NCBI RefSeq assembly: GCF_043099285.1
Contig: NZ_CP170723.1
Span: 496,001-560,000 of the forward strand
Source: Oryzobacter telluris
Lineage (GTDB): Bacteria; Actinomycetota; Actinomycetes; Actinomycetales; Dermatophilaceae
Reading direction: 5' to 3'
Length of the DNA: 64,000 bases
The translations under genes and the position numbers were made by a program. Under the pieces are notes generated by a model. It was given only the letters and a program-made list of their open reading frames with translations, was not told the origin of the DNA and ran no database searches. Of the stretch, positions 34,609 to 43,651 are shown one piece after another; position 1 is the first letter of the stretch; the number at the start of each line of letters is the position of its first letter.

Positions 34609-36570
34609 ATGCCAACCGGCCGACTCATCCTGCTGCTCCTCATCGTGGTCGCCGTGGTGCTCGTCATCCTGTGGCTGATGCGACGCGGCTCCAGCCAGCG
34701 CGAGGCCCAGCGGGTCGAGGCCGCCGAGCTGAGGGGGCGTGCGGAGGAGATCGCCGCCACGATGGGTGGCCAGCAGGCGTTCGCGCAGCAGACCGAGGAG
34801 CGCGCGGCGGTCGCCCGCGCCGAGGCCGAGCAGCGCGCCCAGGAGGCCGCCCGCCTGGAGCAGGAGGCCGCCGAGCAGCGCGCCGCCGCGGACGCGACCC
34901 AGCGCGAGTACGAGGCGCAGATGCGCCGGGCCGACGACGTCGACCCCGACGTCAAGGAGTCCTCGTTCGCCCCGGTCCCCACGGAGGACGCGGCCCCGGC
35001 CGTGGAGGCGGGCCGCGCGGGTGCCGCTGACACCGACGCCGACGACGCCGACGACGACCGTGCGGTCGAGGGCGAGGCGCCGATGACGCGCGCCGAGCGG
35101 CGTGCGGCGCGCGAGCAGGCTGAGTCCCAGGGGTCCTGGTCGGCCGCACCGGTGGCCGCCGCTGCGGGGGCCGGTGCCGTGGCCGCGGCGTCCGCCCACC
35201 ACGACGACGAGGACCACGACGCCGACAGCGAGCGCGTCGCGAGTGCTGCCGACTACCGCGACGACGTCACCCCCGAGGGTGACACCCGTCCCACGGAGGC
35301 GCCGTCCGCCCCGACCACCGACGCCGTGCCCGCCGCTGACGACAGCGCCGCAGGGCACCACGTCCCGGACGGCGAGGTCACCGAGGCGCGGGCCGAGGCC
35401 GGCGATGACGACGCCGCTCCCGGCGTTTCCGCCGCGGCCGCCGCGGGTACGGGTGCGGGTATGAGCGACGACACCCGCGAGCACGACCCGGCCCACACCG
35501 ACCTCTCCCACGACGTCGAGTCCCCCAGCGGGGAGTGGGGCGGCCCCCGCTCCGACGACGCCCCCGCCGAGGCGGACGCCACGGACCACGGCGCCACCGA
35601 CGCCGGGACCGCGACCTCCGAGGGCGACGCGACCCCCGACGCCAGCCCCGACGGCCCGACGATCATCGGCGACATCGAGGACTACGCCTCCACCGAGCCG
35701 CTCCTCGCCGAGGACCAGACCGCCCCGGTCGAGTCCGACGCCGCGGCCTCCGACGAGACCTCCGCCGACGCCGACACCACGTCCTCCGACGAGCACACCT
35801 CGCTGGAGGACGCGGCGCCGACCGCTGCTCACGACACCCCGGCGGACGCCGACGAGGAGGCCACCACGGCCCCCCACGACACGCTGGCGGCCGACGCGGA
35901 CGAGGAGCCCGCTGCTGCGCACGACGTGGACACCACCGAGGAGGCCATCACGGCTCCCCACGACACGCTGGCGGACGACGCGGCCGACGAGCCCGCCTCC
36001 TCCGGTGAGGGCGCGGAGCGCGGCGAGTCCACCCAGGAGCGCTTCGACCCGACCCCGACCCGCGACTGGGCGGCCGACGAGGGCGAGCTGCTCGAGGAGA
36101 ACCGCGCGCGCGGCGAGGCCCTCGAGGAGGACCGCACCGAGCTCGCCTCCGAGGAGCCGGAGCCGGTCGAGGAGACCGCGCACCACGACGCCGTCGCGGA
36201 CGAGGCTCCCTCCGACCACGCCGGGACCCCGGCCGACGAGGCGCCGGCCGAGACCAGCGCCTCCGACGACACGACCTCCGACGACGCGACCTCCGACGAC
36301 GCTCCCGGCGCGGACGAGAGCCCCGTCACCGAGCGCGCCGCGCGCCGGGTCTCGGAGTTCCACGAGCTGCGCGACGGCGGCTACGGCGTCGGTTCCGCCG
36401 CCACCCTCGACGACGGTGCGCAGCCGCTCGACCACCCGGTCCAGGGCTTCCGCGACTCGATGACCGCCCGTGTCCCTGGCGACGCCGGGTACGACGACGG
36501 CGAGCCGGACGTGTGGTTCTACGACGAGGCCGCCGCCGAGCGCAACGGGTTCCGCCGCTCGCAGGACTGA
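34609..36570 (+). CDS. Membrane-anchored, highly acidic disordered protein
   Basis: 653 aa. N-terminal TM helix at about residues 6-23, a basic stop (RRGSSQR), then an Ala/Glu/Gln/Arg coiled coil to about 115. The middle ~450 residues are almost entirely Asp, Glu, Ala, Thr, Ser and Pro, with His scattered, and include imperfect tandem repeats around APHDTLA (about residues 406-461). The last ~75 residues are ordered-looking and conserved in feel (RRVSEFHELRDGGYGVGSAA through EPDVWFYDEAAAERNGFRR). Probably a cytoplasmic-facing anchored protein with a folded C-terminal tail domain. Function unknown. Confidence 0.85.
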   Translation: MPTGRLILLLLIVVAVVLVILWLMRRGSSQREAQRVEAAELRGRAEEIAATMGGQQAFAQQTEERAAVARAEAEQRAQEAARLEQEAAEQRAAADATQREYEAQMRRADDVDPDVKESSFAPVPTEDAAPAVEAGRAGAADTDADDADDDRAVEGEAPMTRAERRAAREQAESQGSWSAAPVAAAAGAGAVAAASAHHDDEDHDADSERVASAADYRDDVTPEGDTRPTEAPSAPTTDAVPAADDSAAGHHVPDGEVTEARAEAGDDDAAPGVSAAAAAGTGAGMSDDTREHDPAHTDLSHDVESPSGEWGGPRSDDAPAEADATDHGATDAGTATSEGDATPDASPDGPTIIGDIEDYASTEPLLAEDQTAPVESDAAASDETSADADTTSSDEHTSLEDAAPTAAHDTPADADEEATTAPHDTLAADADEEPAAAHDVDTTEEAITAPHDTLADDAADEPASSGEGAERGESTQERFDPTPTRDWAADEGELLEENRARGEALEEDRTELASEEPEPVEETAHHDAVADEAPSDHAGTPADEAPAETSASDDTTSDDATSDDAPGADESPVTERAARRVSEFHELRDGGYGVGSAATLDDGAQPLDHPVQGFRDSMTARVPGDAGYDDGEPDVWFYDEAAAERNGFRRSQD

Positions 36571-36621
36571 GCACGACGACCGTCCCCCGCGGCGCGCGCC
36601 ACGTGGGACGGACCTCTCGAC

Positions 36622-36655
36622 GGGATGGGTCGAACCGCTAGGTTCGACCCATCCC
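36622..36655. promoter_or_regulatory. 15-base perfect inverted repeat just upstream of pntA
   Basis: GGGATGGGTCGAACC, a 4-base GCTA loop, then the exact complement, ending 23 bases before the pntA GTG. TAGGTT (36639-36644), a plausible -10, lies across the loop. It may be an operator, a leader hairpin, or the terminator of the preceding gene (51 bases past its stop). Confidence 0.6.
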
Positions 36656-36678
36656 CTCGTCGTGAAAGAGGTACCACT

Positions 36679-38223
36679 GTGCGCATCGGAGTGCCGAAGG
36701 AGTCGCTCCCGGGTGAGACCCGGGTGGCCGCGACGCCCAAGACCGTCGAGCAGCTGCGCGCGCTGGGGTACGCCGTCTTCGTCGAGTCCGGGGCGGGGGC
36801 CCACGCCAGCTTCGACGACGCGGCCTACTCAGCGGCGGGCGCCGACGTCATCGACGAGGCCGTCTGGAACGCCGACATCCTGCTGAAGATCAACGCCCCC
36901 ACGGATGCCGAGCTGCTCCTGCTCCGCCCCGGGCAGGTCGTCGCCTCCCTCGTCTCGCCGGCGCTGAACCCCGACCTCGTCGAGAAGCTCGCCGCGCGCG
37001 GCGTGACCTCCCTCGCCATGGACGCCGTGCCGCGCATCAGCCGCGCGCAGTCGCTCGACGTGCTGTCGTCGATGGCGAACATCGGCGGCTACCGCGCGGT
37101 CGTCGAGGCCGCGCACGAGTTCGGCTCGTTCTTCACCGGTCAGGTCACGGCCGCGGGCAAGGTCCCGCCGGCCAAGGTCCTCGTCGTCGGCGCGGGGGTC
37201 GCCGGGCTGGCGGCCATCGGCACGGCGCGGTCGCTGGGCGCGATCGTCCGTGCGTTCGACGCCCGTCCCGAGGTCGCCGAGCAGGTCGAGTCGATGGGCG
37301 CCGACTTCCTGCGCATCGAGGTCGAGGACACCGGCCCCTCCGCTGACGGCTACGCCAGGGAGACCAGCGCCGACTTCGACGCCAAGGCCGCGGCGATGTA
37401 CGCCGAGCAGGCCGCCGACGTCGACATCGTCATCACCACCGCCCTCATCCCGGGCCGTCCGGCCCCGCGCCTGTTCACCGAGGCGATGGTGGCCTCCATG
37501 AAGTCCGGCACGGTCGTCGTCGACATGGCGGCCGCCAACGGCGGCAACGTCGCGGGCAGCGTCGCCGGACAGAAGGTCGTCACCGCGAACGGGGTGACGA
37601 TCCTGGGCTACACCGACCTCCCCGGCCGGCTGCCCACCCAGGCCTCGCAGCTGTTCGGCACCAACCTGGTCAACCTGCTCAAGCTGCTGACCCCCGACAA
37701 GGACGGCCACCTCGTCCTCGACATGGACGACGTCGTGCAGCGCGGGATGACCGTCGTGCGCGACGGCGAGGTGCTCTGGCCCCCGCCGCCGGTGCAGGTC
37801 TCCGCGGCCCCGGCCCCCGCGGCCGCCGCGGCCGCGCCACCTCCGGAACCGAGGGAACCGGTGCTGACCCCCCAGCGCAAGACCGCCCTGGCCGTGGGCG
37901 TCGGGCTGCTCTTCCTCCTCGTGGCGGCGTTCGCGCCCGAGCCGTTCCTGGGCCACTTCATGGTCTTCATGCTCTCGGTCGTCGTCGGGTTCTACGTCAT
38001 CGGCAACGTCCACCACGCGCTGCACACCCCGCTGATGTCGGTGACCAACGCGATCAGCGGGATCATCGTGGTCGGCGCGCTGCTGCAGGTCGGGCACGGC
38101 TCGGTGGCGGTGTCGGTGCTGGCGTTCGTCGCGATCCTCGTCGCGAGCATCAACGTCTTCGGTGGCTTCCGGGTCACCGCGCGGATGCTCCAGATGTTCC
38201 GTCGCGAAGGGGCGACCCGATGA
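36679..38223 (+). CDS. pntA: NAD(P) transhydrogenase subunit alpha
   Basis: 514 aa, single-chain alpha subunit as in E. coli: NAD(H)-binding domain I (N-terminal ~385 residues, GAGVAG at 171-176), a Pro/Ala linker (about 374-398), then about four TM helices of domain II (405-505). With PntB it couples hydride transfer between NADH and NADP+ to proton entry, supplying NADPH. GTG start with GAAAGAGG upstream. pntB starts inside the stop codon (ATGA). Confidence 0.96.
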   Translation: MRIGVPKESLPGETRVAATPKTVEQLRALGYAVFVESGAGAHASFDDAAYSAAGADVIDEAVWNADILLKINAPTDAELLLLRPGQVVASLVSPALNPDLVEKLAARGVTSLAMDAVPRISRAQSLDVLSSMANIGGYRAVVEAAHEFGSFFTGQVTAAGKVPPAKVLVVGAGVAGLAAIGTARSLGAIVRAFDARPEVAEQVESMGADFLRIEVEDTGPSADGYARETSADFDAKAAAMYAEQAADVDIVITTALIPGRPAPRLFTEAMVASMKSGTVVVDMAAANGGNVAGSVAGQKVVTANGVTILGYTDLPGRLPTQASQLFGTNLVNLLKLLTPDKDGHLVLDMDDVVQRGMTVVRDGEVLWPPPPVQVSAAPAPAAAAAAPPPEPREPVLTPQRKTALAVGVGLLFLLVAAFAPEPFLGHFMVFMLSVVVGFYVIGNVHHALHTPLMSVTNAISGIIVVGALLQVGHGSVAVSVLAFVAILVASINVFGGFRVTARMLQMFRREGATR

Positions 38224-39662
38224 CCCTCTCGCTCACCCTCGTGCAGGGTGCCTACATCATCGCGGGGCTGCTCTTCATCCTCGCCCTGGCCGGGCTGTCG
38301 CGGCACGAGACCGCGCGCAACGGCAACCGCTTCGGCATCATCGGGATGGCGATCGCCCTCCTCGTCACGGTCCTCGCCGCCACCGGCGGGGTCGACGCCG
38401 AGCCGCTCGGCGCCGGTGGTGCCGACCGCGACGGCTCGGGCTGGGTCGGCCTGCTCCTGGTCGTCGCCGCGATGGCGATCGGCGCGGCCATCGGGCTCGA
38501 CCGGGCCAAGAAGGTCGAGATGACCGGCATGCCCGAGCTCATCGCGATGCTCCACTCCTTCGTCGGGCTCGCGGCCGTGCTCGTCGGCTGGAACTCCTCG
38601 TACGAGGAGACCCCGTACCCCGCCATCCACGACGTCGAGGTGATGGTCGGCGTCTTCATCGGCGCGGTGACCTTCACCGGGTCAATCGTCGCGTTCCTCA
38701 AGCTGTCGGCACGGATCAAGTCCTCCCCGCTGATGCTGCCGTTCCGCAACTGGCTCAACCTCGGCGCGATCGTCGTGTTCGTCGTGCTGACCGTCGTCTA
38801 CGTGCTGCTCCCGGCCGACGCGGTCGCGCTGCGGGCGTCGGTGCTCGGGCTGGTGACGATCGTCGCGCTGGCGCTGGGCTGGCACCTCGTGGCCTCGATC
38901 GGCGGCGGCGACATGCCGGTCGTGGTGTCGATGCTCAACAGCTACTCCGGATGGGCGGCGGCCGCCGCGGGCTTCCTCCTCGGCAACGACCTGCTCATCA
39001 TCACCGGCGCGCTCGTCGGCTCCTCGGGTGCGTACCTCTCGTACATCATGTGCCGCGCGATGAACCGGTCGTTCTTCTCGGTCATCGCCGGAGGGTTCGG
39101 GGTCGAGGGCGGCACCGTGTCCGACGACGTCGACTACGGCGAGCACCGCGAGGTCACCGCCGAGGGCGCCGCCGAGCTGCTCACCAACGCCCGCTCGGTC
39201 GTCATCACCCCCGGGTACGGGATGGCCGTGGCGCAGGCGCAGTACCCCGTCGCCGAGCTCACCCGCCAGCTGCGCGAGCGCGGGGTCGACGTGAAGTTCG
39301 GCATCCACCCGGTCGCCGGGCGCCTGCCCGGGCACATGAACGTGCTGCTCGCCGAGGCCCACGTGCCCTACGACATCGTCCTGGAGATGGACGAGGTCAA
39401 CGACGACCTCAAGGACGTCGACGTCGTCCTCGTCATCGGCGCCAACGACACCGTCAACCCGGCCGCCTCGGAGGACCCGACGTCGCCCATCGCGGGGATG
39501 CCGGTCATCCGGGTGTGGGAGGCCGAGCACGTCATCGTGTTCAAGCGCTCGATGGCCACGGGCTACGCCGGCGTGCAGAACCCGCTGTTCTTCAAGGAGA
39601 ACGCGCAGATGCTCTTCGGCGACGCCAAGGACCGCGTCGAGGACATCATCCGCGCCCTCTGA
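38220..39662 (+). CDS. pntB: NAD(P) transhydrogenase subunit beta
   Basis: 480 aa, about nine TM helices followed by the NADP(H)-binding domain III (from about residue 305) with TPGYGMAVAQAQ, GIHPVAGRLPGHMNVLLAEA, VLVIGANDTVNP and KRSMATGYAGVQNPLF motifs, all diagnostic. Four-base overlap with pntA. The gene ends 21 bases before a 40-base palindrome in a convergent junction. Confidence 0.97.
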   Translation: MTLSLTLVQGAYIIAGLLFILALAGLSRHETARNGNRFGIIGMAIALLVTVLAATGGVDAEPLGAGGADRDGSGWVGLLLVVAAMAIGAAIGLDRAKKVEMTGMPELIAMLHSFVGLAAVLVGWNSSYEETPYPAIHDVEVMVGVFIGAVTFTGSIVAFLKLSARIKSSPLMLPFRNWLNLGAIVVFVVLTVVYVLLPADAVALRASVLGLVTIVALALGWHLVASIGGGDMPVVVSMLNSYSGWAAAAAGFLLGNDLLIITGALVGSSGAYLSYIMCRAMNRSFFSVIAGGFGVEGGTVSDDVDYGEHREVTAEGAAELLTNARSVVITPGYGMAVAQAQYPVAELTRQLRERGVDVKFGIHPVAGRLPGHMNVLLAEAHVPYDIVLEMDEVNDDLKDVDVVLVIGANDTVNPAASEDPTSPIAGMPVIRVWEAEHVIVFKRSMATGYAGVQNPLFFKENAQMLFGDAKDRVEDIIRAL

Positions 39663-39683
39663 CCTCCCGGCTTCTCTCGCCGT

Positions 39684-39723
39684 GAGTGCGGAAGTGGCTG
39701 CCCGGGCAGCCACCTGAGCACTC
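39684..39723. repeat. 40-base palindromic element, copy 3
   Basis: Left arm GAGTGCGGAA, right arm decayed to CTGAGCACTC, but the 20-base centre is here a perfect palindrome (GTGGCTGCCC / GGGCAGCCAC). It occupies most of the 69-base junction between convergent pntB and the HAAS gene. Confidence 0.75.
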
Positions 39724-39731
39724 GCGGCGGG

Positions 39732-40418
39732 TCAGGGGCGGGTGTCGCGCCAGACCTTGCGTGCGGTGACGACGATCGCCGCGGCCGTCGCGCCCAGGAC
39801 CACGAGGACGATCGGGGTCGCGAACGACCGCGGGTCCGAGAGCAGGGTCGCCGTCAGCACGCTGGCGGTCATGGCGGGGCCGACGGAGACGAGGCCCGCC
39901 TTGGTCCGTGCCTCCAGGTCGGGACCGAGCAGCGCGACGACCAGGGCGAGGATCCACAGCGGCAGCAGCGGTGGCAGCACGAAGAGGGCCTCGGACGGGT
40001 GCGGGCCGAGGAACAGCCCGCCGGTGTCGTCCGTCCCGATCGAGTTCAGGACCTCGGCGCCGACCCGGCCGACGAGGGCGACGGCCGTCGGTACCGCCAC
40101 GATGACGAGGGAGGCCAGGGCGGCCACGCGGGCTCGGCGGGGGTGCCTGGTGGCGGGGGTGGCGCCGGGCCGGGCGTAGGGGTCTGTGGCGGGGGGCGGG
40201 AGGTCGGCGCGGGCGGCGGCGGCGACCTGCTCGGGCGGGCCGAGGCGCAGCAGCGCGGCATCGACCGCGGCCGGGTCGTCGGGGTGCTCGGCGAGGGTGG
40301 CGTCGAGGTGCTCGCGGACCCCGGCGAGGACGTCGTCGCGCGTCGCCGGGTCGAGGTCGCCGAGCATCCGGGCGAGGTCGTCGAGGTAGGCGCTGACGCG
40401 CGTGTCCGAGCTGTTCAC
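39732..40418 (-). CDS. HAAS-domain membrane protein
   Basis: 228 aa. The N-terminal helical HAAS domain (YLDDLARMLGDLDPATRDDVLAGVREHL) is followed by a Pro-rich spacer and four or so TM helices from about residue 98. HAAS proteins are encoded with PadR regulators and are thought to link membrane sensing to them. GTG start overlaps the PadR stop by four bases. Confidence 0.78.
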   Translation of the reverse strand: MNSSDTRVSAYLDDLARMLGDLDPATRDDVLAGVREHLDATLAEHPDDPAAVDAALLRLGPPEQVAAAARADLPPPATDPYARPGATPATRHPRRARVAALASLVIVAVPTAVALVGRVGAEVLNSIGTDDTGGLFLGPHPSEALFVLPPLLPLWILALVVALLGPDLEARTKAGLVSVGPAMTASVLTATLLSDPRSFATPIVLVVLGATAAAIVVTARKVWRDTRP

Positions 40419-40759
40419 TGGGATCCCCCCTGGAGAGTGGAGTCGACGGCGTCGCGGAAGGTCTTCCACGTCCGCTGGAAGGTGGCGAGGGCGGTGCGGC
40501 CCTCGGCGGTGAGCGAGTAGTAGCGGCGCGGCGGGCCGGAGGTCGACTCGGCCCACGTCGTGTCGACCAGGCCCTGCTTCCGGAGCCGCGCGAGCAGCGG
40601 GTAGAGGGTGCCCTCTCCGGCGAGCAGCACCCCGTCGTCACCCAGGCGGCGGGCGATGTCGAGGCCGTAGCGCGGCTCGCCGTCGAGCAGCGCGAGGACG
40701 CAGTGCTCGAGGGCGCCCCGCCGCAGGTGCGTCAGGATGGCGCTGTCGCCGGGTTCCAT
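40415..40759 (-). CDS. PadR-family transcriptional regulator
   Basis: 114 aa winged helix with the PadR pattern: RRGALEHCVLALLDGEPRYGLDIARRL, GEGTLYPLLARLRKQGLV and RRYYSLTAEGRTAL. Probably autoregulates its own operon and the co-translated HAAS protein. A good leaderless promoter lies directly upstream. Confidence 0.92.
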   Translation of the reverse strand: MEPGDSAILTHLRRGALEHCVLALLDGEPRYGLDIARRLGDDGVLLAGEGTLYPLLARLRKQGLVDTTWAESTSGPPRRYYSLTAEGRTALATFQRTWKTFRDAVDSTLQGGSQ

Positions 40760-40766
40760 GCGTCAC

Positions 40767-40795
40767 AAGGTAGCGGCCTCGACGCACCGTCGCAA
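40767..40795 (-). promoter_or_regulatory. Leaderless promoter of padR with inverted repeat
   Basis: TTGCGA (40790-40795), 17-base spacer, TACCTT (40767-40772), then 7 bases to the ATG. The spacer contains GACG-CAC-CGTC (40781-40791), a possible PadR operator half-site pair. Confidence 0.55.
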
Positions 40796-40949
40796 GACCC
40801 CGTGCCCTCCGACGAGAGGAGGCAACACGCAGAGCGTCGCGGCCGGTTCCCTGCGTGTGGCCTCACCTCGACCGGGCGGGGGCGTCGCGCGAGGGCGCGG
40901 GGCGGACGCGAGGGCGGGGCCTCCGGCGCCCGCCGGTAGGCTGCCGGGC

Positions 40950-42080
40950 GTGAGCGAGCCCAGCCAGCCGACCTCCATCACGTACGCCTCCGCCGGCGTC
41001 GACGTCGAGGCCGGTGACAAGGCGGTCGAGCTGATGAAGGCCAGCGTCCGCCGCGCCACGCGCCCCGAGGTCCTCGGCGGGCTCGGCGGCTTCGCCGGGA
41101 TGTTCGACGCCAGCGCCATCGCGCGGATGGCGCGGCCCGTCCTCGCGACGAGCACCGACGGCGTCGGCACCAAGGTCGCCATCGCGCAGGCCCTCGACCG
41201 GCACGACACCATCGGCTTCGACCTCGTCGGCATGGTCGTCGACGACATCGTCGTGTGCGGCGCCGAGCCGCTCTTCATGACCGACTACATCGCCACCGGC
41301 AAGGTGGTGCCCGAGCGGATCGCGGCCATCGTCTCGGGCATCGCGGCCGCGTGCGAGCAGGCGCGGGTCGCCCTCGTCGGTGGCGAGACCGCCGAGCACC
41401 CCGGCCTCCTCGACCCCGACGAGTACGACGTCGCCGGTGCCGCCACGGGGGTCGTCGAGTACGCCGACGTCCTCGGTCCGCAGCGCGTCGTCCCCGGCGA
41501 CGTCGTCCTGGGGCTGGCCTCCAGCGGGCTGCACTCCAACGGCTACTCGCTGGTCCGCCGCGTCGTCGCCCACGCCGGCTGGGCGCTCGACCGCCACGTC
41601 GAGGACTTCGGCCGCACCCTCGGCGAGGAGCTCCTCGAGCCCACCCGCGTCTACTCCGCCGACCTGCTCGACCTCGTGCGCTCCGACGGCATCGACGTCC
41701 ACTCGCTCTCGCACGTCACCGGTGGCGGGCTCGCGGCCAACCTGGCGCGCGTCCTCCCGCCGCACGTCCACGCCCGGCTCGACCGCTCGACGTGGACCCC
41801 GCCGGCCGTGTTCTCCACCGTGGGTGCGCTCGGCGGCGTGCCCCGCTCCGACCTCGAGCGCACCCTCAACATGGGTGTCGGCTTCGTCGCGGTGCTGCCG
41901 GCCACCGGGGTCGACGCGGCGGTCGCGCACCTCGAGGCGCGCGGCATCCACGCGTGGGTGATGGGCGAGGTCCACGAGGCCGCCACCGCCCCCGTCGAGG
42001 CCGGCGTCGAGGTCGTCCGCGGGGCCAAGGGCGTCGACGGCGGGGCCGTCCAGGTCGTCGGCGACCACCCCACCGCCTGA
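40950..42080 (+). CDS. purM: Phosphoribosylformylglycinamidine cyclo-ligase (AIR synthetase)
   Basis: 376 aa. Closes the imidazole ring to AIR with ATP in de novo purine synthesis. Diagnostic segments: TYASAGVDVEAGDKAVE, STDGVGTKV, VDDIVVCGAEPLFMTDYIATG, VGGETAEHPG, GLASSGLHSNGYSLVR and TGGGLAANL. GTG start with TAGGCT seven bases upstream. purF, the usual neighbour upstream in actinobacteria, is not here, and the usual downstream DUF3073 gene lies 4.4 kb away. Confidence 0.95.
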   Translation: MSEPSQPTSITYASAGVDVEAGDKAVELMKASVRRATRPEVLGGLGGFAGMFDASAIARMARPVLATSTDGVGTKVAIAQALDRHDTIGFDLVGMVVDDIVVCGAEPLFMTDYIATGKVVPERIAAIVSGIAAACEQARVALVGGETAEHPGLLDPDEYDVAGAATGVVEYADVLGPQRVVPGDVVLGLASSGLHSNGYSLVRRVVAHAGWALDRHVEDFGRTLGEELLEPTRVYSADLLDLVRSDGIDVHSLSHVTGGGLAANLARVLPPHVHARLDRSTWTPPAVFSTVGALGGVPRSDLERTLNMGVGFVAVLPATGVDAAVAHLEARGIHAWVMGEVHEAATAPVEAGVEVVRGAKGVDGGAVQVVGDHPTA

Positions 42081-42097
42081 CCCCACCCCCCAGCCGC

Positions 42098-42137
42098 GAG
42101 TGCGGAAACGGTCGCTGGGACAGCCATTTCCGCACTC
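42098..42137. repeat. 40-base palindromic element, copy 4
   Basis: Intact GAGTGCGGAA / TTCCGCACTC arms, with a diverged centre (ACGGTCGCTGGGACAGCCAT). It begins 17 bases after the purM stop. Confidence 0.8.
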
Positions 42138-42158
42138 ACGGCCGAGAACGACGGCGGT

Positions 42159-42198
42159 GAGTGCGGAAACGGTCGCCGGGGCAACCACTTCCGCACTC
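42159..42198. repeat. 40-base palindromic element, copy 5
   Basis: Intact arms, 21 bases after copy 4, again forming a tandem pair in a convergent junction (purM against the endonuclease gene, whose stop is at 42222). Confidence 0.8.
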
Positions 42199-42221
42199 AC
42201 CGCGGGGTCCAGGGAGGCGGG

Positions 42222-43385
42222 TCAGCCCCAGATGGAGGTGGCCCACTCGGGGTGGTCGATGAAGGGGTTGCGGTTGCCCTGCCACGTCGAGTGGATGCGG
42301 TCGTTGCGCCGCATCTCGAACGCGTCGACCGGGTCGGCGGCGCTCCACGCGAGCAGGACCGACAGCTTGCCGATGTACGGCGCCGAGCCGTTGGCCACGG
42401 AGTTGTTCATCTCGAGGTCGGGCCAGCCGTCGTCGCCGGAGTAGCGCACGGCCATGTAGAAGATCATCCGCGCCACGTCGCCCTTGACGGCGTCCCGCGG
42501 GGCGAAGGAGTCGGCGTCGGCCGCGCAGCCGGTGCACTGGCTCACCGTGCTGCCCCCGTTGTCGAAGTCGAGGTTGCCGCGGGCGGAGTTCACCGTGACG
42601 TCCTCCGGGCGGAGGTGGTGGACGTCCGTCCCGGGCCCGGTGGCCGTGCCGAAGTCACCGTGCGACTTCGCCCAGACGTGCTCGCGGTTCCACTGGTCGA
42701 CGCCACCACCGTTGTCGGACTTCGCGATCGAGCGTCCCGAGTAGATCTCGATGACGTTGTTCGTGTTGTTCGGGTCCTGGTCGGTGTCCTTGAGCGCGGT
42801 CCACACCTGGTCGTAGGTGAGCTTGGTCTGGTTGTCGATGATGTCGTGCAGCGAGGTCTTCAGCGCGGTCCCCGTCTTGCCGATGGCCGGCGCGTAGTAC
42901 GTGCTGTCCCAGGGGCTCGTGCCCCCGGGTGGCGGGTCGGTCGGACCGCCACCGCCGGCCAGCGCGAACGCGCTCGTCCCGGTCATCCCCGGGTGCGAGA
43001 AGTACGCCGCCAGCGCTCCGGTGACGTCGATCTGCTTGCCCTTGAGCGTGGGGTTCGTCTTCAGCCCCCACTGTGCCCGGAAGGCCGTCGGGATCTGGAC
43101 GTAGAGCATCTGCGCCGTGTTCGTCGTCGACGCCGTGTCGGCGATGGCGAGGGCGTAGTCGTTCGGATAGTTCGACGTCACGACGGTGTTCGTGGCGGTC
43201 GGCTGGCCCACGACGTAGCCGCGCACGGTCTGGGCCGAGCCGTTCTGCTGGCCGATGGCCTGGGCCACCGTGAGCGGCGTCGCGGCCTGCGACGGGGTGG
43301 CTGCGAGGCCGAGGACGGAGAGCAGGGTGAGGGCGAGGGTCAGGCCCAGGGTGCGGGCGCGGTTCCTCCGGTGGTGTCCGGTCAT
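42222..43385 (-). CDS. Secreted endonuclease I with N-terminal OB-like domain
   Basis: 387 aa. Signal peptide (about 1-34, ending SQAA), then a DUF6359-type OB-like domain (LTVAQAIGQQNGSAQTVRGYVVG to about residue 125), a Gly/Pro linker and an endonuclease I domain: NREHVWAKSHG from 233 (His236), DVHHLRPED from 254, Asn266 and RGNLDFD at 270-276. Family members cut DNA (some RNA) non-specifically outside the cell for nutrient scavenging. Ribosome site weak. Divergent from the small membrane protein at 43652. Confidence 0.9.
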   Translation of the reverse strand: MTGHHRRNRARTLGLTLALTLLSVLGLAATPSQAATPLTVAQAIGQQNGSAQTVRGYVVGQPTATNTVVTSNYPNDYALAIADTASTTNTAQMLYVQIPTAFRAQWGLKTNPTLKGKQIDVTGALAAYFSHPGMTGTSAFALAGGGGPTDPPPGGTSPWDSTYYAPAIGKTGTALKTSLHDIIDNQTKLTYDQVWTALKDTDQDPNNTNNVIEIYSGRSIAKSDNGGGVDQWNREHVWAKSHGDFGTATGPGTDVHHLRPEDVTVNSARGNLDFDNGGSTVSQCTGCAADADSFAPRDAVKGDVARMIFYMAVRYSGDDGWPDLEMNNSVANGSAPYIGKLSVLLAWSAADPVDAFEMRRNDRIHSTWQGNRNPFIDHPEWATSIWG

Positions 43386-43505
43386 GGGCGCAGAGCCTGC
43401 CGCACAATCGTCGGGTCCGCTCGTCGAGCGGGTGGCCGGTCGGTGACGCCGCGATGACGTCCTCCTCCGGTGGCGGACAACGTCGTTCGGGTGTATCGAC
43501 AGTCC

Positions 43506-43577
43506 GACCTCGTGCGACGTGGGTACGGGTTTCGGCGATCCAGAGGTGCGAGAACCGTGCCTAAGTCGCACGAGGTC
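43506..43577. repeat. Long imperfect hairpin in a divergent gap
   Basis: 13-base perfect arms GACCTCGTGCGAC / GTCGCACGAGGTC, with further near-complementary segments inside (GGTACGGGTTTC against GAGAACCGTGCC), giving a 72-base foldback. It lies in the 266-base gap between the endonuclease gene and the membrane-protein gene; nothing else is recognised there. Confidence 0.6.
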
Positions 43578-43651
43578 GGGGAGGGGCCGGGGGGAGGAGA
43601 TGAGTACGCGGGCCCATGACGGGAGCCGCGCCGGCCCGCCATCCTCGGGGG

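Noticed and set aside
34609..36570. The acidic ORF as a non-coding artefact
   Set aside because: It has an ATG, an N-terminal membrane anchor, a coiled coil and an ordered C-terminal tail in one continuous frame, which chance open frames lack.
32275..36804. A minus-strand frame open for 1509 codons
   Set aside because: It is antisense to the acyl-CoA synthetase and the acidic protein. Its Gly/Val/Arg-rich product is the complement of Asp/Glu/Ala codons.
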